A stretch of 55,723 nt of DNA from an uncultured Porphyromonadaceae bacterium (GTDB taxonomy: Bacteria > Bacteroidota > Bacteroidia > Bacteroidales > Muribaculaceae). Below, one piece after another: positions 1-7,559 of the stretch. Every line of letters begins with the position of its first letter. The stretch's first letter is position 1. The notes beneath the pieces were generated by a model. The model did no database searches, had not been told where the DNA came from, and was given only the letters and a program-made list of their open reading frames with translations. Both the position numbers and the translations under genes were made by a program. The stretch is taken from the NCBI GenBank assembly GCA_947175545.1, contig CAMWNI010000014.1:1-55723 (forward strand), written 5' to 3'.

Positions 1-884
1 AGCATGTCGCCTACTTTGCGATCCCATTCCTTTGACGTAAATGATCCCATTCCGCTTGCGGGATAGAAGGTTAGTTCTCCGAAGTAGATTTTGCCGTCCA
101 GGTTATAAAGGTCCACCCTAATGAATTTAAAGGGTTGAGACAGGGTTTGAGCAATTTCGAGCATCTTATCGAAGTTCGGGGGCGGCAGGATCTGTTTTTC
201 CGGAACAGGAGGCAGGTTTGCTTCGCCAAAAGGCAGCAGACTCCAATCCGGGGCGAAATAATTTGCCCGGTGAGAAGAGAAACGGTCAAAGTCTACTTTG
301 AAAAACTTTACCTGACCATTAAAGCAAAAGAATTTGTAGTCGTTGATTTCTGCTCCGGCGGGATGTTCCAGCAACTGCTCGGCAATTATTCGGCGAGGTA
401 TGTTTTTGTAGGGCCATTCCCGATATCCGCTATAAATATCAGCCATCATTGCTTTGTTTAGTTTTGCAATAATAGCATCGCGGTCCAGTCTGGATTTATC
501 CGTGCAGATAACGACTCCGTTGCTGCCTCCACCGTGAGTGGTTTTAAGTACGAATTTGTCGGGTAGGGCGGTGAGGTCTATTTCTTCGGGTGAGTTCCAT
601 ACGCCGAGAGTTGGTATGATGTGTTCTTCGCCAATTTTGTTGGCGACATATTTTTTGACCTCTGATTTGTCGACCAGTGAAGTATATTCCGGTTTTCGGT
701 CATATAGCTTAAGCCATTGAATTTTTTCCTGAAACGTTTTCGGATTTTTCAGGTGTAGGAAATCCCCGGTTTCAAAGTAAAAACGTAGCTTGAGATATGT
801 TTTATCAGGAAGCCATTTCATACTTTTTACAAAATATAATGCGATGTATCGGGGGTTTTTAATATAAAAAGAAATGGGTCTCAT
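1..884 (-). CDS. TupA-like ATP-grasp protein (partial, C-terminus off the window)
   Basis: About 294 codons are visible, open to the left edge with no stop, so the C-terminus is missing. The start at 884 (MRPISFYIK...) is the only in-frame ATG after an upstream TAG at 891-893; a second Met at 821 is possible. The pattern matches TupA-type ATP-grasp proteins of polysaccharide loci: NWLPDK-like 'KWLPDKTYLKLR', 'KNPKTFQEKIQWLKLYDR', 'LVDKSEVKKYV', the glycine-rich ATP loop 'KTTHGGGSNGVVI', and 'DYKFFCFNGQVKFFKVD' followed by 'VDLYNLDGKIYFGELTFYP'. Such proteins are thought to modify or extend surface glycans, but their exact substrates are mostly unknown. It is the fourth gene of the leftward polysaccharide operon, 43 bp after capA. 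Family assignment is firm; function is inferred. Confidence 0.85.
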   Translation of the reverse strand, partial: MRPISFYIKNPRYIALYFVKSMKWLPDKTYLKLRFYFETGDFLHLKNPKTFQEKIQWLKLYDRKPEYTSLVDKSEVKKYVANKIGEEHIIPTLGVWNSPEEIDLTALPDKFVLKTTHGGGSNGVVICTDKSRLDRDAIIAKLNKAMMADIYSGYREWPYKNIPRRIIAEQLLEHPAGAEINDYKFFCFNGQVKFFKVDFDRFSSHRANYFAPDWSLLPFGEANLPPVPEKQILPPPNFDKMLEIAQTLSQPFKFIRVDLYNLDGKIYFGELTFYPASGMGSFTSKEWDRKVGDM

Positions 885-927
885 AAAAAGCTATGTAAAG
901 TATATTGGTTATGGACAATAAACCGTA

Positions 928-2046
928 TTACACTTTTTTAAGAAAGTGTTGGACTTTATCAAGATGAGATTCGCACAAAACGTGATTTTTGAGCCTGAGT
1001 AGATATTTATGACTCAGAAATTTGGGCAGTAACCCTTTGTTCCGTAATGCAATCAAATATCTGTTTGTCAGAATATCTAAATTGGAATAGGTCGTTTTAT
1101 CCCAAGAATCATAATAGGCACGTTCTCTATTCTGTAACAGTTCGGTTGATGAAATAATTTTATTAAGATCCTCTAAGTCACTCGAAAATGCATCTTCAGA
1201 TAAAAAATGAACAGCAGGATTATTGTCATAACACTGTTCATAAGGGTGAATTTTGAACTTAATCTTACTTCCTGGCATGAACTCAAGTCCAACCATATAT
1301 CCTTTATACCATGAATCATTCACCTTCCTTCCGGCAGGAAAACAGAGATTGCCTAACCCATAAAAAATAAGGCCTTCATTATACTGTTCATATCCAGAGA
1401 AGCAATGTTGGTGGTGGTTGATTACTACATCTGCTCCTGAATCTATGAAAAAGCGATATAGTTTTTGCATGCGGGTTGAAGGCAGATTATAGTGTTCATG
1501 TCCTCCATGGACGATGACAATAAGGTAGTCAACGTTGGGTTTAAGTTTCCGGATTGCGTAAAATTGACTTATTGGGTCAAGTGGATTTGCTCCTGCGTCA
1601 GTTTCTGTTGCAATTGAAAATTCGTGTTCGCAGCAATTGATAAGTCCGATACGGCAGTTATTTGCCTCTAAAATAAGCGGATTCTGCGCTTGCGAGAGTC
1701 TCTGCCCGACACCGATGGTAAGAATCCCATTTTGTTCGCAAATTGCTTTTGTTCGCAAAAGAGCTTCATGTCCATAATCAAGGATATGATTATTTGCTAA
1801 TGTAACAACGTTTACTCCGGCATATTCTAATGCTTTTACCGTTGACGGCGAGCATTTAAGATTCGGGCCATATTTTTCAATCGGAGCATCGCATGTGTCA
1901 GCAAAAGGACTTTCCAGGTTTATGATTGTTGTATCGTATTCTTTGGACAAATTTTGAAGTTCAGAAAAAAAGGAGAAGTCATTTTTTTCAATCAGTTCAG
2001 TAATGTTTAATTTGGGAGCAACATCTCCTCCGACTAATATTTTCAT
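928..2046 (-). CDS. CapA-family (poly-gamma-glutamate/polysaccharide) metallophosphatase-like protein
   Basis: A 372-residue protein of the CapA/PGA_cap family, which has a calcineurin-like metallophosphoesterase fold. Visible motifs in order: GGDVAP near the N-terminus, NLESPFAD (about 45), LANNHILDYG (about 83), VHGGHEHY (about 178), VINHHQHCFSGYE (about 207) and the glycine-rich GLGNLCFPAGRK that ends the core. In Bacillus CapA supports poly-gamma-glutamate anchoring; in Bacteroidetes polysaccharide loci the homologues are uncharacterised and may act on glycan or lipid-linked phosphate. No signal peptide is evident. It lies 10 bp downstream of the flippase stop. The DNA looks more AT-rich than the genes right of 7 kb, as is usual for capsule loci. 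Confidence 0.85.
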   Translation of the reverse strand: MKILVGGDVAPKLNITELIEKNDFSFFSELQNLSKEYDTTIINLESPFADTCDAPIEKYGPNLKCSPSTVKALEYAGVNVVTLANNHILDYGHEALLRTKAICEQNGILTIGVGQRLSQAQNPLILEANNCRIGLINCCEHEFSIATETDAGANPLDPISQFYAIRKLKPNVDYLIVIVHGGHEHYNLPSTRMQKLYRFFIDSGADVVINHHQHCFSGYEQYNEGLIFYGLGNLCFPAGRKVNDSWYKGYMVGLEFMPGSKIKFKIHPYEQCYDNNPAVHFLSEDAFSSDLEDLNKIISSTELLQNRERAYYDSWDKTTYSNLDILTNRYLIALRNKGLLPKFLSHKYLLRLKNHVLCESHLDKVQHFLKKV

Positions 2047-2056
2047 AATTCGGGGC

Positions 2057-3508
2057 TTATCGTCTGATGAACTTTTTGAGGTTGGACATGATATATCGTT
2101 CCTGAGGGAAACACATTATAATACCGATATACACAGCAATCGCTATAACGATGTATATCAGTGTAATGATTAATGATGTTGATTGCGGAAGCAAAGTAAC
2201 CGATAACGCCATAATCATTGATGCAAATAACTCAGGGCATATGTTGCTACACATTTTCAATGGATTGACCCGTACAAATAATAAGAGTGTGATTAAGTTG
2301 GCAATGACTAATTCTAACCGTACCAATGCTCTTATTGTGCATAAAAAATCAAATCCATATCCAACTGCGAACCAAACTGCGGGGATTAGAACGGCAATAT
2401 GTGATAATTGAACCCAAACAGAAAGTTTTGGTTTCCCGATTGAACGGTATATTTCCGAACTATAGTGGGAGAGTACGATTGTAATAGCACTTGTCAAAGC
2501 CCAAATGCCCATAAAATAGGATGCTTCGTGCCATTGTGACCCTAACATAATGTCTACTACTGCATCTCTGAAGATGAACAGTCCGACGCCAAGAGGGATT
2601 ACGAGCAGGCCAACAGCTTTCTGGAACCGCAGAAATACTTTCATGAACTCTTCGCGGTTATTCTGTAGACGGGATAATGATGAGAACAGCACGGGGGTTG
2701 TTGCGGCGGTTATCAGTCCTGTGAATTGGGCAACAGTTGTCATGGATGTACGATAGATGCCCAGATAGTATTCGTTTAACAATCTTCCAACAATGAAGAT
2801 GTCAATATAACTTGTCAGCCATATTGTAACGGCTTCAAGCATTGACCAGCTTGTGAATGAGAACATTTCCTTGAACAGCCTGAAGCTGTAATCAAGTTTA
2901 GGCTTCCAGCTGGACTTTACGGTCAGGATAATCGCATTTGACAGGTTCAGACCGATCATGCCTATTATCAGCGCCCAGTAGCTTCGCATTATAAATGCAA
3001 GCGGGATTGTTATAACGATAGGAATCGCTACGCCTATTATGCGTACAATAAAGAGCGTTTTGAAGTCGAAATGGCGCCTGTAAAGTGCCATTTGGATGCT
3101 GCTGAAGGCTGCTAAGGGTATGCAGCAGCAGGAAATCGCGATGACATGACCGTAGCCCTTATTGCCGACTAATTCTGCAATCTGGTCTGAGAATATCAGA
3201 ATGAATCCCCATATAATGAGTGACATGATGAGGTTTGACCAGAAGGCTACATTCGTTGACCGGTGAAGATCCTCTTTCGACGAAAATTCGTGTTGAACAA
3301 TGTATTTCTGGAAGCCGGCGTCTGTGAAGATTTCGGCAAAGCTGATGACCATGGTGACTGTGACCAGCACGCCGAAGGCTTCCGGCGTAAGCACGCGGGC
3401 AAGCACCATTGTTGATATCGGCGCAACAAGCTTGGCGGCAATCTCGGTGACCGACGACCACTTGGTCGCCTTGATGATTTTGGAATTCAGTTCTGATTTC
3501 TCACTCAT
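2057..3508 (-). CDS. Wzx-type polysaccharide flippase (lipopolysaccharide biosynthesis protein)
   Basis: A 483-residue polytopic membrane protein with about 12-14 hydrophobic segments, of the MATE/MVF-like Polysacc_synt family (WzxC/oligosaccharide flippase group). It should flip undecaprenyl-linked repeat units across the inner membrane. The N-terminus 'IIKATKWSSVTEIAAKLV...ISTMVLARVLTPEAFGV' and the next segment 'FSSLSRLQNNREEF' are characteristic. The reading frame stays open to 3553, but that start would overlap the upstream gene by 32 bp; the ATG at 3508 (MSEKSELNSK) gives the usual family N-terminus and a 13-bp gap, so I chose it. Second gene of the leftward polysaccharide operon. Confidence 0.88.
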   Translation of the reverse strand: MSEKSELNSKIIKATKWSSVTEIAAKLVAPISTMVLARVLTPEAFGVLVTVTMVISFAEIFTDAGFQKYIVQHEFSSKEDLHRSTNVAFWSNLIMSLIIWGFILIFSDQIAELVGNKGYGHVIAISCCCIPLAAFSSIQMALYRRHFDFKTLFIVRIIGVAIPIVITIPLAFIMRSYWALIIGMIGLNLSNAIILTVKSSWKPKLDYSFRLFKEMFSFTSWSMLEAVTIWLTSYIDIFIVGRLLNEYYLGIYRTSMTTVAQFTGLITAATTPVLFSSLSRLQNNREEFMKVFLRFQKAVGLLVIPLGVGLFIFRDAVVDIMLGSQWHEASYFMGIWALTSAITIVLSHYSSEIYRSIGKPKLSVWVQLSHIAVLIPAVWFAVGYGFDFLCTIRALVRLELVIANLITLLLFVRVNPLKMCSNICPELFASMIMALSVTLLPQSTSLIITLIYIVIAIAVYIGIIMCFPQERYIMSNLKKFIRR

Positions 3509-3521
3509 GTTTCGGTGATTG

Positions 3522-5033
3522 TCAATCAATCGTTTCAAGGAAGCACTCTTCAATGCTGACCTCCCATTTGATTTCGTAATCCTCGTTGAGCCGGATTGTG
3601 AAGATGCGGAGGTCTCCGTTGGTTGATTTTCGCTTGTGTTTGTAAATCGTTCCCTTGTAGCCTTTGAAGACGCCGCCGGTTACGATGACTTTTCGTTCCG
3701 GCACCAGTTCAGGATTCGTCAGGCATTCAACGTTGAGAGTCTTGTCGTTGATTCCGATGACTCTTTGAAAGAGTTCCATTTCCGAGTTCGGGATGCTTGC
3801 ATAGGGCGCATCTGCTTTGTTTGCCGTTTTGAAACACCAGGCTAATTCGCCGACTGAATGAACAATGAGGCGGACTTTGTCCGGTCTTGTTCTGAAGAAA
3901 AGAATGTGAGGAATGAATGGTTCATCGTAGGAACGCAGCTTTCCGCCATTTTTCTCGAAAACTTTGCGCGTCGGGAAGAAGAAGTGTGTTGACTTCAGCA
4001 GGGCCGGCATTGTATTCTCAAGTTTTTCCTTGATTATTTCAGGCGTATTGCAGTTGCGCATGAATAATGCAAACCATCTGGGCGTTGTCGGGTCTATGTA
4101 GTCGGCCACTCGTTGCAGGATGTCAATTCGTTCCATGTCGGACACTTCCACCGGGTTGACAATGTCAAGCCATTTCATGGAGTAGGGGAGTGGCTGAATG
4201 ATTCCTCTGATTTTCTCTGCCGGGATGCCAATGTTTATTGCTGCGCTTATCCAGCTTGTCCTGATTAGTTCGTCTTCGCCGATGCCGTTCAGTTTACAGC
4301 CGTAGTTATTCAGCAGTTCTGTCAGCGATTCGGACAGTTGTCTGACTTGCTGCATTGGCCGATTGTGCCGATTCACATTGAATACGTATGATTTGCGGGC
4401 TGTTGGAATCTGGCTGAAAATTTCCTGAATCTGTACAATGTCATCAATTGGGTCGTTGAGTTTCAGGCTTATGATTGACGACAGGTCTGGATTGCAAGAG
4501 TAAAACTGATATAACAGGATTTTATTCAGTTCCGGCTGATCACAGGAATTTTGGCGCGCTATTTTTTTTAATGCTTTGATGCCTTCATGCGTTTTGTCGA
4601 ATCTGGACGAGTCAATATCGCTGATTTTTTTTCTCAGAATATCGAAAAAACAACAGTCTGTCGACGAATCGGCAGTATATTCTTCGTAAAGGCTTTTAAG
4701 CCGACCAAGGTATCTCCTGACTGTAAGGGCGGTATTCCCTTTGTAGACCAACATGAAGGCCCAGTTACGGATGTTTCGCTCGTCTTCTTCAGGCGAACTG
4801 CCTGCGGCAACTCTTGGCGTTTTAAGAAAGGAACTGATTACTCGTCGCCCAATCGTGTCATTTGGAGGTAAATCATGTCGCGCAGATTCGACGCTGCCGT
4901 AGAAGCTGCTTGCGGTATTTTCTTTTGAATCAGGCAAATGATTGCGCATTTGGACGCGAACATTTTGTGTTCGCAATGATAAATTTCGCTTCCCCCCATT
5001 GACCGGAATTATTTTCTGCCGTGGCGGTTGCAA
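3522..5033 (-). CDS. NusG/UpxY-like antiterminator with integrase-like N-terminal half
   Basis: 503 residues, about three times the length of ordinary UpxY proteins (about 170-190). Residues ~317-425 look like an NGN domain (RWFALFMRN, then FFFPTRKVFEKNGG, FIPHILFFRT). Residues ~443-475 look like a KOW motif (PERKVIVTGGVFKGYKGTI). This is the layout of UpxY-type NusG paralogues, which head Bacteroides capsule operons and let polymerase read through. Upstream of it, residues ~85-118 (WAFMLVYKGN, TVRRYLGRLKSLYEEY) resemble the core-binding domain of tyrosine recombinases. Residues ~150-280 resemble a degenerate catalytic domain, but no box-I Arg, HxxR pair or Tyr nucleophile can be seen. It is the first gene of the polysaccharide operon, matching an antiterminator role. 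Start 5033 is the longest; ATG 4949 (MRNHLPD) is a real alternative. Confidence 0.72.
   Translation of the reverse strand: MQPPRQKIIPVNGGKRNLSLRTQNVRVQMRNHLPDSKENTASSFYGSVESARHDLPPNDTIGRRVISSFLKTPRVAAGSSPEEDERNIRNWAFMLVYKGNTALTVRRYLGRLKSLYEEYTADSSTDCCFFDILRKKISDIDSSRFDKTHEGIKALKKIARQNSCDQPELNKILLYQFYSCNPDLSSIISLKLNDPIDDIVQIQEIFSQIPTARKSYVFNVNRHNRPMQQVRQLSESLTELLNNYGCKLNGIGEDELIRTSWISAAINIGIPAEKIRGIIQPLPYSMKWLDIVNPVEVSDMERIDILQRVADYIDPTTPRWFALFMRNCNTPEIIKEKLENTMPALLKSTHFFFPTRKVFEKNGGKLRSYDEPFIPHILFFRTRPDKVRLIVHSVGELAWCFKTANKADAPYASIPNSEMELFQRVIGINDKTLNVECLTNPELVPERKVIVTGGVFKGYKGTIYKHKRKSTNGDLRIFTIRLNEDYEIKWEVSIEECFLETID
4956..4974. repeat. Small perfect inverted repeat near the antiterminator start
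   Basis: Seven-base arms GCGAACA and TGTTCGC flank the loop TTTTG. If translation begins at the alternative ATG (4949), this hairpin sits just upstream of the start, where it could act as an operator or leader hairpin. If translation begins at 5033 it lies inside the coding sequence. The palindrome is seen directly; the function is a guess. Confidence 0.4.
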
Positions 5034-5235
5034 TTAATGCATTTGTGATGTATGTGGCCGAGATTGGTAACAAAAATTTAATTACAATTGATTCCTGCAT
5101 CAAAATCGTGTCAACTGTTTCAATTGCAAAATTAACTAATAGTTCTGAATAATCAAAATAATTATCAACCTTTCTTCGCTTCCCAGCGGCCAAGTCCCCA
5201 CCGTTACATTTATGATTTTCGCCCATAATCATATA
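5034..5235 (-). promoter_or_regulatory. AT-rich leader/promoter region of the polysaccharide operon
   Basis: About 200 bp between the antiterminator gene and the inverted repeat at 5236-5273. A minus-strand frame is open here (about 100 codons), but its translation has no recognisable pattern, so I read the stretch as promoter plus long leader. Capsule operons headed by NusG paralogues usually need such a leader for antitermination. No clean TAnnTTTG box was found. Confidence 0.35.
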
Positions 5236-5273
5236 ATCCTATGCCCTCGCGAGGTGTCGCGAGGGCATAGGAT
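5236..5273. repeat. Perfect 17-bp inverted repeat with a 4-nt loop
   Basis: Arms ATCCTATGCCCTCGCGA and its exact reverse complement are separated by GGTG. The stem is G+C-rich in an otherwise A+T-rich stretch. No T-run follows on the plus strand; on the minus strand the next bases are ATTATATGATTATGG, a poor terminator tail. It may be a terminator-like hairpin, a protein binding site, or a leader structure acted on by the downstream antiterminator. Confidence 0.6.
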
Positions 5274-5326
5274 CAACGTCATCTACATGAATGACAAGGC
5301 CGGTCGTGGCCTGATCAAGTAGTTTC

Positions 5327-5737
5327 TTAGTCCTTGGTGAGATTCCATCTTGCAAGATTAAACTTGAATTGAAGTACCCCATTTTTAATCGAATATGTCA
5401 CTGTTTTGTCGTATTCAATATGTGGGCGACTTCCTTGGTCACACCATAATCCCTTGATGTGTAGTTTCTTTTTGAAAACAGTGTACTCTCCACTGAAGTA
5501 GTAGGAACACAACAACGGATTGTGATACCACCAGATTTCGCAAGTGCCGTCTTCATAGAATTTCGCGCACATTGGATCGTTTGACGGCTTTTGTGCATCA
5601 GAGTAGCCATGCCATGTGCCGACAATGGAGGATGTTGAATTGGGATCGTCGGGTTCGTTCTCGTCTCCACAGGAGACGAAGCCGGCGCTCAAAACTCCAA
5701 TGAGCATAGCGCAGATGAATTTCAAGAATTTTTTCAT
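5327..5737 (-). CDS. Small lipocalin-like lipoprotein
   Basis: 136 residues with a classical lipoprotein signal: MKKFLKF, a hydrophobic core, then the lipobox AGFVSC with Cys23, followed by the acidic stretch GDENEPDDP. The mature part begins SIVGTWHGYSDA and continues with short beta-strand-like segments (FYEDGTCEIWWY, YYFSGEYTVFKKKLHIKG, TVTYSIKNGVLQF). That pattern fits the lipocalin-like lipoproteins common in Bacteroidales, whose ligands are unknown. It should be lipidated and sit in the outer membrane or be surface exposed. It appears monocistronic. The lipoprotein call is firm; lipocalin-like is a pattern-based guess. Confidence 0.75.
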   Translation of the reverse strand: MKKFLKFICAMLIGVLSAGFVSCGDENEPDDPNSTSSIVGTWHGYSDAQKPSNDPMCAKFYEDGTCEIWWYHNPLLCSYYFSGEYTVFKKKLHIKGLWCDQGSRPHIEYDKTVTYSIKNGVLQFKFNLARWNLTKD

Positions 5738-6059
5738 GTTTAATTAATTTAAATATTATGATTGTATTGTCTCTTTCATGTAGTTAAAATTTTGCGAGTC
5801 TGCATGCTATTCCGAGTTCAAGATTCCATGCGGTCTTGGTGTGATGGTGGTCTTTGCCAAGGTCTTTTATGTCGCCCCAACCTATGCCGGCACCAGTGAA
5901 AACGCCAATACGTTTCCACCGACCAATCCAATAGTTGAACCCCAAAAATGTGGATGCTCGTTATGCTAAGAGCTTTCCAATAAATAATACGGTGTCTAAG
6001 AAAAAACGCTATTTGGAAATACGTGAATTTTCAGGAGTGTAAATTCCATCTAAATCAGG
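5738..6059. other. 322-bp stretch without an intact gene
   Basis: Apart from the decayed C-terminal tail at 5784-5960 (separate entry), I see only A+T-rich spacer, including the presumed promoter of the 5327-5737 lipoprotein near 5740-5780. There is no tRNA-like or transposon-end signal. Confidence 0.5.
5784..5960 (-). pseudogene. C-terminal remnant of an outer-membrane beta-barrel protein
   Basis: On the minus strand, 58 sense codons end in TAA and read like the last strands of a barrel: LGFNYWIGRWKRIGVFTG, AGIGWGDIKDLGK, TAWNLELGIACRLAKF. The C-terminal Phe and alternating pattern fit an outer-membrane protein end. The frame is closed upstream by a stop codon (5961-5963) and there is no start codon or N-terminal part, so it is a leftover fragment. 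The parent gene was probably lost in a rearrangement at this junction. Confidence 0.55.
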
Positions 6060-6425
6060 TTAATCAATTCTGGTAATTTCCGGATTGAGTGTTTTTATTG
6101 TTCGGGGTAATTTTTTCACAACTTCGGCGTAACTGTGTCGAATCAATGATTTTATAAAATCATCGTTCAGTGAGCCTTTAAGACTGACCTCGTTCCAATA
6201 TTTCTTGTTCCAATGCCAAGCCGGTGAGATTTCATTGTATCTGTCTCTCAAGTCAAGAGCATAGTCAGGGTTGGCTTTCAAAACGAAATAATCTTCTCGT
6301 ACAAATCCGTAGCAGGCGAAGATTTTATCGCAGACTCTGAACAGTAGATAATCCCCGCCCAGGCCTGTGTCTTCAGTCGCCAATGGCAGCGACAGGCAAT
6401 AGTTGCGTATTGATTCAATATTCAT
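6060..6425 (-). CDS. MmcQ/YjbR family protein (copy 1)
   Basis: 121 residues matching the MmcQ/YjbR family (CyaY-like fold, often annotated DNA-binding). Typical features are the N-terminal 'NIESIRNYCLSLP' helix, a central beta sheet with the F-x-L-K pattern (YFVLKANPD), the 'SPAWHWNKKYWNEVSL' stretch and a final helix 'IKSLIRHSYAEVVKKLP'. The biological role of the family is not established. The first bases overlap the upstream acetyltransferase gene by 11 bp, suggesting translational coupling. A paralogue lies just upstream at 6984-7340. Confidence 0.88.
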   Translation of the reverse strand: MNIESIRNYCLSLPLATEDTGLGGDYLLFRVCDKIFACYGFVREDYFVLKANPDYALDLRDRYNEISPAWHWNKKYWNEVSLKGSLNDDFIKSLIRHSYAEVVKKLPRTIKTLNPEITRID

Positions 6426-6954
6426 GGCGAGGGGAAATATGTTTGATGAACTTTGCCGGATTTCCGGCTACAATCGTGTCTGCCGGAACATTTTTTGTTA
6501 CGACGCTGGCCGCCCCGATAATGGCGTTGTCTCCGATTGTGACACCCGGCAGAATCGTTGCCCCGGCTCCAATCCAGGCATTTTTGCCGATGTGGACGGG
6601 CTTGCATGTTATGACATGGCGTTCGAATAAATCATGATTGTTGGAAATGAGCTGTACGTTAGCGGCAATCATTGTGTCATCTTCAATAGTAATACCACCG
6701 GCCGACATCATCAGACAGCCGGGCATAATGACGACATTCTTGCCAATATTGACCATGTGGGGTCTGATTGCTGTCAATGGCGCAGAGACTCTGCTGCCTT
6801 CTCCCATTGAGGGGAAAATCTGGTGCATAAGTTCGTCATATTCTGCCGTGCCGGGCATTGTGTGATTGAACTCAAATATGAGCTGAGCCTGTTTTGTGGC
6901 AAGAGATAATTCGTCAGGGGTCTGCTTTGTTACGTCGATTCTAATTTCCTCCAT
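6415..6954 (-). CDS. Maltose/galactoside-type O-acetyltransferase (left-handed beta-helix)
   Basis: 179 residues of the hexapeptide-repeat acetyltransferase superfamily, LacA/Maa subgroup. Isoleucine-rich hexapeptides run from about 70 to 165 (IGKNVVIMPG, IEDDTMIAANVQL, IGKNAWIGAGATILPGVTIGDNAIIGAASVV), ending with the usual VPADTIVAGNPAKFIK. The SNNHD segment near residue 110 carries the likely catalytic His. It should transfer acetyl from acetyl-CoA to a sugar hydroxyl in the cytoplasm; the acceptor is unknown. It is sandwiched between two MmcQ/YjbR genes in one operon. Confidence 0.88.
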   Translation of the reverse strand: MEEIRIDVTKQTPDELSLATKQAQLIFEFNHTMPGTAEYDELMHQIFPSMGEGSRVSAPLTAIRPHMVNIGKNVVIMPGCLMMSAGGITIEDDTMIAANVQLISNNHDLFERHVITCKPVHIGKNAWIGAGATILPGVTIGDNAIIGAASVVTKNVPADTIVAGNPAKFIKHISPRHEY

Positions 6955-6983
6955 ATTATTGATATGACTATGTTTTTATGTGT

Positions 6984-7340
6984 TCAGTTTTTCCGTTTCC
7001 GGGTATATTTTGTCTTGACAATGTCGTATGCTCTTTTGACAAGTGCGTATATATCGCGGTCTGCGATGTCTCCGTCAAGTTCAAGCCGAACCCAATAGCG
7101 CAGATTTTGATTCAATGGATTGTTTACCGATGAATAGGCCATGCGAAGCATCTCAACCTCCTCGGGCGTGGATTTAACCGAGACAGATGAGAAGTCATCC
7201 ATATCCACTAAGCAGAACATGTGGTCACGTACATAGAAAACAAGAATAGTGTCGTAGCGGCGGGCAAACTTCCCAAAAGGAGTTTTTTCCGTCACGCCAT
7301 CCATTGAAAGGCAGTAGTTGCGAAAATCCTCAATATTCAT
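6984..7340 (-). CDS. MmcQ/YjbR family protein (copy 2)
   Basis: 118 residues, paralogous to the 6060-6425 gene: both start MNIE-x2-RNYCLS and share the NQNLRYWVRLEL / WNKKYWNEVSL region and the final helix (IYALVKRAYDIVKTKY). Length and pattern are normal for MmcQ/YjbR. It is the first gene of the three-gene minus-strand operon, 29 bp ahead of the acetyltransferase. A basic tail (KYTRKRKN) closes the protein. Function is not established. Confidence 0.87.
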   Translation of the reverse strand: MNIEDFRNYCLSMDGVTEKTPFGKFARRYDTILVFYVRDHMFCLVDMDDFSSVSVKSTPEEVEMLRMAYSSVNNPLNQNLRYWVRLELDGDIADRDIYALVKRAYDIVKTKYTRKRKN

Positions 7341-7495
7341 GGCGGTTGATTTGTCAAATTTTCATAACAAGCGGGGAGGGTCACCCTGAAAATAGGCGCC
7401 GTTTCCCGGTCGGGAGATAAATGATTTCAATGCAAATTTATAAAAAAGTCTTGATGTTTTTTGGGCATCAGTGTAAAAAATATCATTTTTTTTCG

Positions 7496-7503
7496 TAGAT
7501 TTG
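7496..7503 (+). promoter_or_regulatory. -7 box TAGATTTG for the 7560 gene
   Basis: Matches the Bacteroidetes consensus TAnnTTTG, about 56 bp ahead of the ATG. No convincing -33 TTTG at the right spacing. Confidence 0.45.
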
Positions 7504-7559
7504 CAATACACAATAGGACTCGCTGACAATTATCAAAACAATTGATCTGACAAAACGTA

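Noticed and set aside
4930-5232. A 100-codon minus-strand frame in front of the antiterminator
   Set aside because: It has no recognisable pattern, overlaps the start of the real gene in another frame and is better read as leader DNA.
4941-5273. Invertible (Mpi-type) capsule promoter
   Set aside because: There is no pair of distant inverted repeats flanking a promoter, only hairpins with short loops, and no invertase gene in the window.
5248-5322. A plus-strand codon-like tail (NVIYMNDKAGRGLIK then TAG) after the palindrome
   Set aside because: It looks like the end of a gene, but at about 25 codons with half inside the palindrome it is too short to name or claim.
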